A DNA stretch of 64,000 nucleotides, from positions 5,084,001 through 5,148,000 of the forward strand of contig NZ_CP034279.1 of NCBI RefSeq assembly GCF_009739905.1. Direction: 5' to 3'. How positions within the stretch are numbered: the first letter of the stretch is position 1; every line of letters begins with the position of its first letter. Shown piece after piece: positions 41,601-50,587 of the stretch. Below the pieces are notes generated by a model. It searched no databases. It worked only from the letters and a program-made list of their open reading frames with translations, and was not told the origin of the DNA. This stretch comes from Streptomyces ficellus. Its GTDB lineage: Bacteria > Actinomycetota > Actinomycetes > Streptomycetales > Streptomycetaceae. A program made the position numbers and the translations under genes.

Positions 41601-42812
41601 TCAGATCGCGCTCGCACCGGAGATTCCGCTGCGACAGGCGTCCTGACCGGCCGCGCAGCGCACGGTGCGATACGAGCCGACACCTATCTCGGCGAAGTTG
41701 TGCAGGCTCTCGGTGCCGGGCTCGAAGTACCCGGCGTGCCCGACCGCGCCCGCCGCCGACAGTACCCGTGCCCCGAACTCCGGGGCCACCGGATCGGCGC
41801 CGTGGCCCAGCCCGCCGACCGCCAGGTACGGCACGTCGGCGATCCAGTCGTCGGCGTCGCGCATGGCCCACACGCGGGCGCCGGTGTCCAGCTCGGCAGC
41901 GGTCTCGGCCCGCATCCCGGGGCTTCCGGCCACCGCGACGTCGGCCACCCGGGCGGGCAGGTCGCGCGCGGCGACACCGCACACCACGGAGCCGTAGCTG
42001 TGGCAGAACAGCGCCACCCGGGAGCCGCCGGGCAGCGCCCGGGTGAGGGAGACGAGCCGGGCGGCCCCGTTCTCGGCGAGCCGGCCGATGGCCGCGTCCA
42101 TGCCGACACCGACCGGCGCCGTGTAGTCGGCCCAGGCGATGACGGCGGTACGGGTGCCGGGGGCGGAGGCGCGCTCGGCGGTGTAGAGGGATTCGGCCAT
42201 CCCGACCGGCGCCGTGTACTTGCGGGCGGTCTTCTGGAACGTCAGCAGGTTGGTGTCGACGCCCGGCACCACCACCGAGACGTGCTCCGCCCGGTCGAGG
42301 TCGCCGAAGACCTCGGCGACCCGGCCCTTGCCGGACGGGTCGAAGGCGAGGATCTGCCGGCCCGCGCGCATCAGGGACGCGAACCGGTGCGTGCGCCGCA
42401 CGGCCTCCTGGTGGCCGTCGGGCGACAGCCGCTTGTCCTCCACCCGCTTCCGCTCGGCGTCCAGCGCGGCGTCCAGGGCGATCCGGTTGGCGCGGTAGCG
42501 CAGGGTGACGGGCGCGCCGTCGAGGTTGCCGACGACGAGCGGGTGATCGGCGGCGAGCCGGTCGCGCTGACGCGCGGTCAGGGAGCCGAAGAACGCGGCG
42601 AGTACGTCGGGCGGCGACGCGGGGTCGGGGAGTTCCCGTACGCCTATCCGTCCGTCCCGCCACGCGGCGAGCGCGGCCTCGCGCGGCTGCCCGGGCCCGG
42701 GCTGGTGCCGGATCGCCGTCCAGCCGGTGGTCATGAGGAGGACGAAGACCACGGCGAGGGCGAACAGGGCGCGCCACACCTGGAGCGTGGGGGATGAGTC
42801 GAAAGAAGTCAC
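41601..42812 (-). CDS. Exported alpha/beta hydrolase (DUF1023), paralogue 2
   Basis: A 403-residue paralogue of the hydrolase at 37186-38355. The N-terminal helix ALFALAVVFVLLMTTGW (residues about 14-30) is a signal anchor. The nucleophile elbow is FCHSYGSVVCGVA. It differs by an insertion after FASLMRAG and a C-terminal extension with two cysteines (CAAGQDACRSG) that could form a disulfide outside the cell. GTG 42812 is the preferred start; the in-frame extension upstream is not signal-like. The two paralogues bracket the two-component system. Substrate unknown. Confidence 0.85.
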   Translation of the reverse strand: MTSFDSSPTLQVWRALFALAVVFVLLMTTGWTAIRHQPGPGQPREAALAAWRDGRIGVRELPDPASPPDVLAAFFGSLTARQRDRLAADHPLVVGNLDGAPVTLRYRANRIALDAALDAERKRVEDKRLSPDGHQEAVRRTHRFASLMRAGRQILAFDPSGKGRVAEVFGDLDRAEHVSVVVPGVDTNLLTFQKTARKYTAPVGMAESLYTAERASAPGTRTAVIAWADYTAPVGVGMDAAIGRLAENGAARLVSLTRALPGGSRVALFCHSYGSVVCGVAARDLPARVADVAVAGSPGMRAETAAELDTGARVWAMRDADDWIADVPYLAVGGLGHGADPVAPEFGARVLSAAGAVGHAGYFEPGTESLHNFAEIGVGSYRTVRCAAGQDACRSGISGASAI

Positions 42813-42967
42813 TGCGGGACACCCTAGGAGACGTACGCACGACCTCGCGACGAGCGTGACGCAGGTCACGCGTGAGGGTGGCCTGTTGGGGGAAGCGAGT
42901 TACTCCCGGTAAGCATCGGGCAGGGCGGTGGCGGGGGTTGGCGCGGGGGCGCCGGTGCGCGTGGGGA

Positions 42968-43023
42968 TCGGTCCCGCGGTTTCGGTCCCGCGGTATCGGT
43001 CCCGGGGTGTCGGTCCTGGGGCG
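42968..43023. repeat. Four tandem 14-bp repeats
   Basis: Consecutive units at 42968-42981, 42982-42995, 42996-43009 and 43010-43023 begin TCGGTCC and diverge slightly from copy to copy. They lie in the 218-base gap just downstream of the TetR gene. The gap holds no gene. Confidence 0.85.
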
Positions 43024-43030
43024 GTCCGGG

Positions 43031-43717
43031 TCACTCCGCCGCGGGCGGGGTGCGCCGGGGGCGCCAGTCGGCGGCGAGCGCCGGGCCGAGGTGGTCCAGA
43101 TACGTCGCGGTGAGTTCGCGGATCGCCTCCAGGGACGCGTCCTCGCCCCGGCCCCACAACTGGCCCGTGACACGCATCACGCCGCTGAACGCGGCGACGG
43201 CCACCCGGGGGCGCGGGTCGGCGTCCAGGTCCAGGCCCTCGCGGTCGGCGATCAGCCGCGCGATGTTCTCCTCCATCTCGATGGAGCGCCGCAGGTGCAC
43301 GGCGAGGAGGGCGGGCGTCGACTCGATGACCTGGAAGGTGCGCAGGTACAGCTCGATGGGGACGAGTTCCATGATCGCCTCGCCGATGGTGTCCCAGGCG
43401 GACAGGACGGCGTTGCGCATCGCCTCCAACGGCGCCTCGTGCGCCGGGCGTTCGTGCAGCGCGGTGAGGAAGTGCCGCTCGACCATGTGCTGGACGGCGA
43501 AGGCGGCCTCCTCCTTGCTGGCGAAGTAGCGGAAGAAGGTGCGCTGCGACACGTCGACGGCGCCGACGATCTCGTCGACCGTGGTCTCCTCGTACCCCCG
43601 GGTGGTGAAGAGTTCCAGCGCCGCACGGAGCAGCGCGTCCCGGGTGCGCCGCTTCTTGCGCTCGCGCAGGCCCACGGGCGCCGGCGTCGCCGGGGAGGTC
43701 GGCTGCTCGGCCGTCAC
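43031..43717 (-). CDS. TetR-family repressor of the adjacent exporter
   Basis: A 228-residue TetR protein. The HTH segment is LELFTTRGYEETTVDEIVGA, followed by VDVSQRTFFRYFASKEEAAF (residues about 36-75). The start is GTG 43717, eight bases after AGAGGA. It is divergent from the DHA2 exporter, with a perfect inverted repeat overlapping the exporter promoter, so it probably represses the exporter until bound by a toxic ligand. Confidence 0.92.
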   Translation of the reverse strand: MTAEQPTSPATPAPVGLRERKKRRTRDALLRAALELFTTRGYEETTVDEIVGAVDVSQRTFFRYFASKEEAAFAVQHMVERHFLTALHERPAHEAPLEAMRNAVLSAWDTIGEAIMELVPIELYLRTFQVIESTPALLAVHLRRSIEMEENIARLIADREGLDLDADPRPRVAVAAFSGVMRVTGQLWGRGEDASLEAIRELTATYLDHLGPALAADWRPRRTPPAAE

Positions 43718-43796
43718 TTCATGGTCCTCTTTCTGCCATTTCCGGCTGCTCAGGCTACCTGTGAGAGACGCGACAGTTACCGGCGTATGAATCGCT

Positions 43797-43826
43797 TTGT
43801 CAATTGTCAGCGACTGACATTAGCCT
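43797..43826 (+). promoter_or_regulatory. Exporter promoter with embedded TetR operator
   Basis: TTGTCA (43797-43802) and TAGCCT (43821-43826) are spaced by 18 bases. The spacer contains the perfect inverted repeat TGTCAG-CGA-CTGACA (43805-43819). The -10 element ends six bases before ATG 43833, which has no ribosome-binding site, so the transcript is probably leaderless. Confidence 0.65.
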
Positions 43827-43832
43827 CGCCGT

Positions 43833-45443
43833 ATGACTAGTCAGACCACCATCGATAAGTCGCCGCAGGGCCCCGCGCCCGAGCCGGCCCCGGCCAAGGG
43901 GCTTCGCGGCCACCCCTGGCTGACGCTGTTCGCCGTGGCGGTCGGCGTGATGATGGTCGCCCTCGACGGCACGATCGTCGCGATCGCCAACCCCGTCATC
44001 CAGCGTGACCTCGAAGCGTCCATGGCCGACGTCCAGTGGATCACCAACGGCTACCTGCTCGCCCTCGCCGTCGCGCTGATCACGGCGGGCAAGCTGGGTG
44101 ACCGCTTCGGCCACCGGCAGACGTTCCTCATCGGCATCGCGGGCTTCGCCGCCGCGTCCGCCGCGATCGGCATGTCCGACTCGATCACCCTCCTGATCGC
44201 CTTCCGGGTGCTCCAGGGCCTGTTCGGCGCGCTGCTCATGCCGGCCGCGCTCGGCCTGCTGCGCGCGACCTTCCCGGCCGAGAAGCTGAACATGGCGATC
44301 GGCATCTGGGGCATGGTCATCGGCGCCTCCACGGCGGGCGGCCCGATCCTCGGCGGTGTCCTTGTCGAGCACGTCAGCTGGCAGTCGGTGTTCTTCATCA
44401 ACGTGCCGGTCGGCGTCCTCGCCCTGGCCATGGGCCTGGTCATCCTGAAGGACCACCGCGCGCGGAACGCGCCGCGCTCGTTCGACATCGTCGGCATCGT
44501 GCTGCTGTCGGCGGCGATGGCGTCCCTGGTGTGGGGCATCGTCAAGGCCGGCGAGAGCTGGGGCTGGGGCAGCGGCAGCACCTGGGGCTTCATCGGCGGC
44601 GCGGTCGCGCTGTTCGCGCTCTTCGCGGTGTGGGAGACCAAGGTCAAGGAACCGCTGATCCCGCTGGGCATGTTCCGCTCGGTACCACTGTCGGCCGGTA
44701 CGGTCCTGATGGTGCTGATGGCCTTCGCCTTCATGGGCGGGCTGTTCCCCGTGACCTTCTACCTCTCGGGCGTCATGGGGCTCGGCCCGGTCGACAGCGG
44801 CCTGCACCTGCTGCCGCTGACCGCCATGATGATCGTCTCCTCGCCGCTGGCGGGCGCGCTCATCACCAAGTACGGCCCGCGCGTCCCGCTCGTCGGCGGC
44901 ATGGTCTGCACGGCGGCGGCCATGTTCGGCATGACGACCCTGACCACGGGCACCAGCACGCTGGTCATGTCCCTCTGGTTCGCCCTGCTCGGCCTCGGGC
45001 TCGCGCCCGTCATGGTCGGCGCCACGGAGGTCATCGTCGGCAACGCCCCGCTGGAGCTGTCCGGTGTGGCCGGTGGCCTCCAGCAGGCGGCCATGCAGGT
45101 CGGCGGCGCCCTCGGTACGGCGGTGCTGGGTGCCGTCCTCTCCTCCAAGGTCACGTCCGAGTTCGCGGGGAACTGGAAGGACGCCGGCATTCCGGTGCCG
45201 CCGGACCCGCGGCTGGAGCAGGTGGCGGAGTTCGGCGCGGTCCCGGCGGAGTTGGACAAGGCGCCCGGTATGACGCCCGACCTGGCGTCGAAGATCGGTG
45301 CGGTCATCCACGACACGTTCCTGTCCGGGATGGGTCTGGCCTTCACGGTCGCCGGTGTGGTGGCGGTCGTCGCGGTGCTGGTGGCCACGCTCACCAAGCG
45401 CGGTGAGAACGCGGAGGCGGGCGGGGGCGCGGTCCACATCTGA
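43833..45443 (+). CDS. DHA2-family drug exporter (EmrB/QacA type)
   Basis: A 536-residue MFS drug/proton antiporter with 14 predicted transmembrane helices. Motif D1 is VALDGTIVAIANPVIQRDL (TM1), motif A is GKLGDRFGHRQTF, and the proton-antiport motif C is GASTAGGPILGGVLVEHVSW. The ATG has no ribosome-binding site. It is divergent from its TetR regulator and ends at a strong hairpin. It likely exports a hydrophobic antibiotic or toxic compound. Confidence 0.94.
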   Translation: MTSQTTIDKSPQGPAPEPAPAKGLRGHPWLTLFAVAVGVMMVALDGTIVAIANPVIQRDLEASMADVQWITNGYLLALAVALITAGKLGDRFGHRQTFLIGIAGFAAASAAIGMSDSITLLIAFRVLQGLFGALLMPAALGLLRATFPAEKLNMAIGIWGMVIGASTAGGPILGGVLVEHVSWQSVFFINVPVGVLALAMGLVILKDHRARNAPRSFDIVGIVLLSAAMASLVWGIVKAGESWGWGSGSTWGFIGGAVALFALFAVWETKVKEPLIPLGMFRSVPLSAGTVLMVLMAFAFMGGLFPVTFYLSGVMGLGPVDSGLHLLPLTAMMIVSSPLAGALITKYGPRVPLVGGMVCTAAAMFGMTTLTTGTSTLVMSLWFALLGLGLAPVMVGATEVIVGNAPLELSGVAGGLQQAAMQVGGALGTAVLGAVLSSKVTSEFAGNWKDAGIPVPPDPRLEQVAEFGAVPAELDKAPGMTPDLASKIGAVIHDTFLSGMGLAFTVAGVVAVVAVLVATLTKRGENAEAGGGAVHI

Positions 45444-45455
45444 CCGGTCCGGTGT

Positions 45456-45498
45456 ACGACGAGGGCCCCGCGGCGGACGGCTGCGGGGCCCTCGTCGT
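45456..45498. terminator. Hairpin terminator after the exporter
   Basis: A perfect 16-bp stem (45456-45471 with 45483-45498) and an 11-base loop begin 13 bases after the exporter stop. Confidence 0.8.
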
Positions 45499-45610
45499 TG
45501 CGCAGCGTCACCCTTCCGGGTGTATCGGGCCAGGAAGCCTTCCGCAGACGGTCACACAGCGTCACGATGGGTGGCGTAGGTGATCGTCACGACGACCCAC
45601 GGGGGTTTCC

Positions 45611-46060
45611 ATGCGTTCCACGACCGTCGTCCGCTCCGCCGTCCTCACCCTGGCCTGCGCCGCCGCGCTCACCGCCGGGGCGTCCGCCACCACCGCGCTC
45701 GGCGCCGCCGTCCCGGTGGCCGCCGTGCCGGTGGGCGCCGTGCCGGTGACCGCCAAGTCCGCCGCGACGGCGCCGCGTCTCGGCCCGTGCGACGCCGGGC
45801 AGTTGTGCCTGTGGGCCAAGGAAGGCTTCAGAGGCGCCCGGCACACGTACGAACTGGCGGGCGTCGACATCGAGTCCTGCGTCCCGCTGCCCGCCGGTAC
45901 GGCCGCCGTGGCTCTCGCCAACCGCACCGGGCGGCCCGTCACCACGTACCAGTCGGCCGAGTGCGGCGAGACCGGGGAGTTCGAGACGTATCCGGGCGGC
46001 GGCACCTGGGTGCCCCAATCCCCTTATCGGGTACGGGCCTTCAAGGTGTGGGAGAACTGA
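45611..46060 (+). CDS. Secreted peptidase-inhibitor I36-like small protein
   Basis: A 149-residue exported protein. The signal peptide is residues 1-31 (VLTLACAAALTAGASATTALG). The mature part has four cysteines in the arrangement of family I36 inhibitors (SMPI type): CDAGQLCLWAKEGFRGA, SCVPL and SAECGETGEF. This beta/gamma-crystallin-like fold inhibits metalloproteases in some members. ATG 45611 follows a weak GGGGG. It is likely monocistronic. Target protease unknown. Confidence 0.82.
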   Translation: MRSTTVVRSAVLTLACAAALTAGASATTALGAAVPVAAVPVGAVPVTAKSAATAPRLGPCDAGQLCLWAKEGFRGARHTYELAGVDIESCVPLPAGTAAVALANRTGRPVTTYQSAECGETGEFETYPGGGTWVPQSPYRVRAFKVWEN

Positions 46061-46079
46061 ACCGGGGCACCCGGGGGCC

Positions 46080-46388
46080 ATGGGCAGTTTCGGGTACACC
46101 TCGCGTTCGCGCAGGAGCCCCCGCTCACGCGGCCGGACATGGTCGCGGACCGGGCCGGATCGCGCGACGCTCGGAATCGTCGGACTGGTCTGCGCGGTCG
46201 CCGGTCTCTTCGTGCTGGGCATCGTCCTCGGCCCGGTGGCGATCGTCTGCGGCTGGCTCGGCATGGGCCGGCGCTGGGCGAGCAACCACCTCCCGGCGCT
46301 GGTCGCGTTCGTTCTCGGGGCGATCGACACCGTCCTGGCCCTCGTATGGCTGGCCGGTGCCGGCACCCCGGGCAACGGCGTCCTGTAG
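46080..46388 (+). CDS. Small DUF4190-like membrane protein
   Basis: A 102-residue protein with an Arg/Ser-rich N-terminal 28 residues and two transmembrane helices (LGIVGLVCAVAGLFVLGIVL near 31-50 and LPALVAFVLGAIDTVLALVW near 72-91). The layout matches DUF4190 proteins, which have no known function. ATG 46080 lies 19 bases after the preceding gene and follows GGGGG, so the two may be co-transcribed. Confidence 0.65.
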   Translation: MGSFGYTSRSRRSPRSRGRTWSRTGPDRATLGIVGLVCAVAGLFVLGIVLGPVAIVCGWLGMGRRWASNHLPALVAFVLGAIDTVLALVWLAGAGTPGNGVL

Positions 46389-46408
46389 GCGGCAACCGAA
46401 TGGACGCC

Positions 46409-46454
46409 CATCGATGTAGACGCGCATCGATGTAGACGCGCATCGAGTAGACGG
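46409..46454. repeat. 16-bp tandem repeat
   Basis: Two identical units (46409-46424, 46425-46440) and a shortened third copy (46441-46454), each beginning CATCGA. It is in the convergent gap between the DUF4190-like gene and the channel gene, which holds no other feature. Confidence 0.85.
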
Positions 46455-46533
46455 CCGTTTATCAGACGGCACTCGAAGCGCCCGTCCCACGCAGCGGCCG
46501 GACCGTCGCCGGACCCCGGCGGCCGGTCCCGTC

Positions 46534-47340
46534 CTAGGGCGCCATCTCCGGGTCGGTCCGGGGCGGTGCGGGCACGACCGGGCCGGACGTGGCGGGGCCC
46601 GACGTGGCGGGGGCGGAGACGACCTCGGTCGCGCCGGGGGACAACCGGCCGACCTCCGCGCGCAGTTCCCTGACCTCCAGGGTCAGCGCTTCCAGGAGCG
46701 CCGCCTGGCGGCGTTCCGCCGCGTCGTCCCGCTCGAAGCGGGAGATGAACCAGGCCGCGATGTTCGCCGTCACCACACCCAGCAGCGCGATGCCCGACAG
46801 CATCAGGCCGACGGCCAGCAGCCGCCCGAGTCCGGTGGTCGGCGCGTGGTCGCCGTAGCCCACGGTCGTCATCGTGGTGAACGACCACCACACCGCGTCA
46901 CCCAGCGTCTTGATGTTCCCGTCCGGGGCGTCCCGCTCCACGTGCAGCACCGCGAGGGAGCCGAACATCAGCAGTCCCGCCACCGATCCGGCCACATAGG
47001 TGGTGAGCCGAATCTGCGACGCCATCCGGGCCCGCCGGCCCACCAGCAGCAGCGTGGAGACGAGCCGGAGGAGCCTGAGCGGCTGCACCAGCGGCAGCAG
47101 CACCGCCAGCAGGTCCAGCGGATGGCTGCGGACGAAGTGCCACCGCGACGGGGCGAGCGCCAGCCGGATCACGTAGTCGAGGGCGAAAGCGCCCCAGACG
47201 ACCCACTCGACGGCCGTGCATGACGTGTGCACCCACCGCTCGGCGTCGGGGGCGACGATCGGCACCGCGTACGCGACGGCGAAGGCCAGGGCGAGCGCCA
47301 GGAGCGGGGTCTGGGTGCGTGCTTCCCAGCGTTCCTTCAT
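46534..47340 (-). CDS. Potassium channel-like ion channel
   Basis: A 268-residue voltage-gated-like channel. The selectivity filter is TMTTVGYGDHAP and the pore helix FTTM precedes it. Hydrophobic segments at about 15-35, 42-62, 75-95 and 115-135 precede the pore and one follows it, so it resembles six-TM channels with a short S4 (RLLRLVSTLLLVGRRARM). The C-terminus has a coiled-coil (ERRQAALLEALTLEVREL) and a low-complexity tail. ATG 47340 has a TACCAT element seven bases upstream and no ribosome-binding site. It is downstream of aceE. Confidence 0.9.
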   Translation of the reverse strand: MKERWEARTQTPLLALALAFAVAYAVPIVAPDAERWVHTSCTAVEWVVWGAFALDYVIRLALAPSRWHFVRSHPLDLLAVLLPLVQPLRLLRLVSTLLLVGRRARMASQIRLTTYVAGSVAGLLMFGSLAVLHVERDAPDGNIKTLGDAVWWSFTTMTTVGYGDHAPTTGLGRLLAVGLMLSGIALLGVVTANIAAWFISRFERDDAAERRQAALLEALTLEVRELRAEVGRLSPGATEVVSAPATSGPATSGPVVPAPPRTDPEMAP

Positions 47341-47347
47341 GCCGGGA

Positions 47348-47353
47348 ATGGTA
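47348..47353 (-). promoter_or_regulatory. TACCAT -10 element of the channel gene
   Basis: TACCAT on the minus strand ends seven bases before ATG 47340. It directly abuts the aceE terminator hairpin. Confidence 0.45.
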
Positions 47354-47354
47354 G

Positions 47355-47390
47355 GCCGGGTGCGGGAGGACGAAGCCTCCCGCACCCGGC
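47355..47390. terminator. aceE terminator hairpin
   Basis: A perfect 15-bp stem (47355-47369 with 47376-47390) and a six-base loop start 13 bases after the aceE stop. The -35 region of the channel promoter would lie inside it. Confidence 0.8.
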
Positions 47391-47403
47391 GCAGCCCCAG
47401 TGT

Positions 47404-50136
47404 TTACGCGTCGCCGCCCGCGGCGCCGGGGTCGGCGGCCGAGACGTCCAGCAGCTGGTAGCGGTCGACGGCCTGCTTCAGCACCGAGCGGTCCACCTTG
47501 CCGTCGCGGGCCAGCTCGGTCAGCACCGCCAGCACGACCGACTGCGCGTCGATGTGGAAGTACCGCCGCGCCGCACCCCGGGTGTCCGCGAACCCGAAGC
47601 CGTCCGCGCCCAGCGAGGTGTACGTCCCCGGCACCCAGCGCGAGATCTGGTCCGGGACCGAGCGCATCCAGTCGGAGACGGCCACGAAGGGCCCCTCCGC
47701 GCCGGACAGCTTCCGCGTCACGAACGGAACCTGCTGCTCCTCCTCCGGGTGGAGCAGGTTGTGCCGCTCGACCTCCACGGCCTCGCGGCGCAGCTCGTTC
47801 CAGGACGTCGCCGACCAGACGTCGGCGCGGACGTTCCACTCGTCGGCGAGGATCCGCTGCGCCTCCAGCGCCCACGGCACGGCCACGCCGGACGCCAGGA
47901 TCTGCGCCGGGATCGCGCCCGCCTCGCCCGCCTTGAAGCGGTGGATGCCCTTGACGATGCCGTCCACGTCCACGTCCGCCGGCTCGGCGGGGTGCTGGAT
48001 CGGCTCGTTGTAGACGGTGAGGTAGTAGAAGACGTCCTCGGCGTTCTCGCCGTACATCCGGCGCAGGCCGTCCTTGACGATGTGCGCGATCTCGAAGCCG
48101 AAGGCCGGGTCGTACGCGACGCACGCCGGGTTCGTCGAGGCGAGCAGCTGCGAGTGGCCGTCCGCGTGCTGGAGCCCCTCACCGGTCAGGGTCGTACGGC
48201 CGGCGGTCGCACCCAGGACGAAACCGCGCGCCAGCTGGTCGGCCATCTGCCAGAACTGGTCGCCGGTCCGCTGGAAACCGAACATCGAGTAGAAGACGTA
48301 CACCGGGATCAGCGGCTCGCCGTGCGTCGCGTAGGCCGAGCCGGCCGCGATCAGCGACGCCGTGCAGCCCGCCTCCGAGATGCCGTCGTGCAGCATCTGC
48401 CCGGTCGGCGACTCCTTGTACGCGAGCAGCAGCTCACGGTCCACGGCCTCGTACTGCTGGCCCAGCGGGTTGTAGATCTTGGCGCTCGGGAAGAAGGAGT
48501 CCATACCGAAGGTGCGGTACTCGTCTGGCGCGATCAGCACGAACCGCTTGCCGATCTCCTTGTCCCGCATCAGGTCCTTCAGCAGCCGTACGAACGCCAT
48601 CGTCGTGGCGATCGACTGCTGCCCCGAGCCCTTCTTCACCGCCGCGTACGTCTTGTCGTCCGGCAGCGCCAGCGGCTTCGCGCGCACGACGCGGGTCGGG
48701 ACGTACCCGCCCAGCCCCTTGCGGCGGTCGTGCATGTACTGGATCTCCTCCGAGTCCCGGCCAGGGTGGTAGTACGGCGGGACGCCGCTCTCCAGCTGCT
48801 GGTCGGTGATCGGGATGTGCAGCCGGTCGCGGAAGCCCTTCAGGTCGTCGACCGTCAGCTTCTTCATCTGGTGCGTCGCGTTGCGGCCCTCGAAGTTCGG
48901 GCCGAGCGTCCAGCCCTTGACCGTCTGCGCCAGGATCACGGTCGGCTGGCCCTTGTGCTCCACGGCCGCCTTGTACGCCGCGAAGATCTTCTTGTGGTCG
49001 TGACCGCCACGGCCCAGGTGCAGGATCTGGTCGTCGCTCATGTTCTCGACCATGGCCCGCAGGCGCTGGTCGTCACCGAAGAAGTGGTCACGGATGTACG
49101 CGCCGGTCTCCGTCGCGTACGTCTGGAACTGCCCGTCCGGCGTGGTGTTCAGCTTGTTGACCAGGATGCCGTCCCGGTCCTGCGCCAGCAGCGGGTCCCA
49201 GGAGCGGTCCCACACCAGCTTGATCACGTTCCAGCCGGCGCCGCGGAACTGCGACTCCAGCTCCTGAATGATCTTGCCGTTGCCGCGCACCGGGCCGTCG
49301 AGCCGCTGGAGGTTGCAGTTGACGACGAACGTCAGGTTGTCGAGGCCCTCGCGCGCCGCGATCGACAGCTGGCCGAGCGACTCCGGCTCGTCCATCTCGC
49401 CGTCGCCGAGGAACGCCCACACCTGCGACTTGGAGGTGTCGGCGATGCCGCGTGCCTCCATGTAGCGGTTCATGCGCGCCTGGTAGATCGCGCCGATCGG
49501 GCCGAGACCCATGGAGACGGTCGGGAACTCCCAGAAGTCCGGCATCAGCCGCGGGTGCGGATAGGACGACAGACCGTTGGGGAACTTCGACTTCTCCTGC
49601 CGGAAGGCGTCGAGCTGCGCCTCGGTCAGCCGGTCCAGCAGGAACGCGCGCGCGTACACACCGGGCGAGGCGTGTCCCTGGAAGAAGATCTGGTCGCCGC
49701 CGTCGCCCTCGTCCTTGCCGCGGAAGAAGTGGTTGAAGCCCACGTCGTACAGGGAGGCGGAGGAGGCGAACGTGGCGATGTGGCCGCCCACGCCGATACC
49801 GGGGCGCTGCGCACGCGACACCATCACGGCGGCGTTCCACCGCGTGGCGTTGAGGACCTTGCGCTCGATCTCCTCGTTGCCGGGGAAGAACGGCTCGTCC
49901 TTGGTGGCGATGGTGTTCACGTAGTCCGTGCTGCGCATCTCGGGCACGGCCACGCGCTTCTCGCGCGCCCGCTCGATCAGGCGGAGCATCAGGTAGCGGG
50001 CGCGCTCGCGGCCCCGCTCGTCCACGGCGGCGTCGAGGGAGTCGAGCCATTCCTGGGTCTCTTCGGGATCGAAATCCGGGACCTGGCTGGGAAGGCCGCC
50101 AATGATGATCGGGTTGCGATCGGATCCGGAAGCCAC
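47404..50136 (-). CDS. aceE: Pyruvate dehydrogenase E1 component, homodimeric
   Basis: A 910-residue thiamine-diphosphate enzyme that decarboxylates pyruvate and acetylates the lipoyl domain of E2 in the cytoplasmic PDH complex. The ThDP motif is AFLGDGEMDEPESLGQ ending near FVVNCN; the N-terminal GGHIATFASSASLYDVGFNH and the substrate loop HDHKK are typical of homodimeric E1. The start is GTG 50136, six bases after AAGGA. The E2 gene is not adjacent, which is usual in actinomycetes. It is divergent from the DUF3052 gene. Confidence 0.97.
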   Translation of the reverse strand: MASGSDRNPIIIGGLPSQVPDFDPEETQEWLDSLDAAVDERGRERARYLMLRLIERAREKRVAVPEMRSTDYVNTIATKDEPFFPGNEEIERKVLNATRWNAAVMVSRAQRPGIGVGGHIATFASSASLYDVGFNHFFRGKDEGDGGDQIFFQGHASPGVYARAFLLDRLTEAQLDAFRQEKSKFPNGLSSYPHPRLMPDFWEFPTVSMGLGPIGAIYQARMNRYMEARGIADTSKSQVWAFLGDGEMDEPESLGQLSIAAREGLDNLTFVVNCNLQRLDGPVRGNGKIIQELESQFRGAGWNVIKLVWDRSWDPLLAQDRDGILVNKLNTTPDGQFQTYATETGAYIRDHFFGDDQRLRAMVENMSDDQILHLGRGGHDHKKIFAAYKAAVEHKGQPTVILAQTVKGWTLGPNFEGRNATHQMKKLTVDDLKGFRDRLHIPITDQQLESGVPPYYHPGRDSEEIQYMHDRRKGLGGYVPTRVVRAKPLALPDDKTYAAVKKGSGQQSIATTMAFVRLLKDLMRDKEIGKRFVLIAPDEYRTFGMDSFFPSAKIYNPLGQQYEAVDRELLLAYKESPTGQMLHDGISEAGCTASLIAAGSAYATHGEPLIPVYVFYSMFGFQRTGDQFWQMADQLARGFVLGATAGRTTLTGEGLQHADGHSQLLASTNPACVAYDPAFGFEIAHIVKDGLRRMYGENAEDVFYYLTVYNEPIQHPAEPADVDVDGIVKGIHRFKAGEAGAIPAQILASGVAVPWALEAQRILADEWNVRADVWSATSWNELRREAVEVERHNLLHPEEEQQVPFVTRKLSGAEGPFVAVSDWMRSVPDQISRWVPGTYTSLGADGFGFADTRGAARRYFHIDAQSVVLAVLTELARDGKVDRSVLKQAVDRYQLLDVSAADPGAAGGDA

Positions 50137-50587
50137 GCTGTTCCTTCTGTTCGGTGGAGCCTACGGGGAGTGGAGTGTCAGCAGTGCGGTCGCGCCGCCA
50201 CCATCGTGTACCCCATGGGCGTAAACGTCATCTTTACCGAGGGGTAACCCCCACGGTTCGCCGTATCCGGGCCCGGGCCCCAGGAAGGCGCTGGTCAAAT
50301 CGCAACCTTACGCCCAACCCGGCCATGTGTTTCGTTCGGCCGTTCGCCCCCTGCGGGCGCACGGAAGGAGTAGAAGCGAATAAAGTGGGTCAAGAGCCGT
50401 GGTGCGTATCGCGGGCATGAGCGGGAAGATGCCTGAAGTTGCGATGAGACGGCCCCAAACGTCACCGTTTCGGCGGTCTCGACAGCGGGGTACTTGCGCG
50501 ATCCGCCCCGCACGTGTGGACTACGCCCAATGCCACGCGTACGCGCGCGGCCGAAGCACTTCCCAAAAAACGATCAGGAGGCAAGCC
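50137..50587. other. 451-base divergent promoter region of aceE and the DUF3052 gene
   Basis: No gene is supported. On the aceE side, TTACC-N4-GGTAA (50234-50248 region) is a short inverted repeat in a comparatively AT-rich stretch. On the DUF3052 side the only clear element is the AGGAGG ribosome-binding site near 50577-50582. I see no convincing promoter hexamers. Confidence 0.5.

Noticed and set aside
47227..50247. A 1006-codon frame opposite aceE
   Set aside because: Low-complexity Arg/Val/Leu-rich antisense reading of a well-supported conserved gene.
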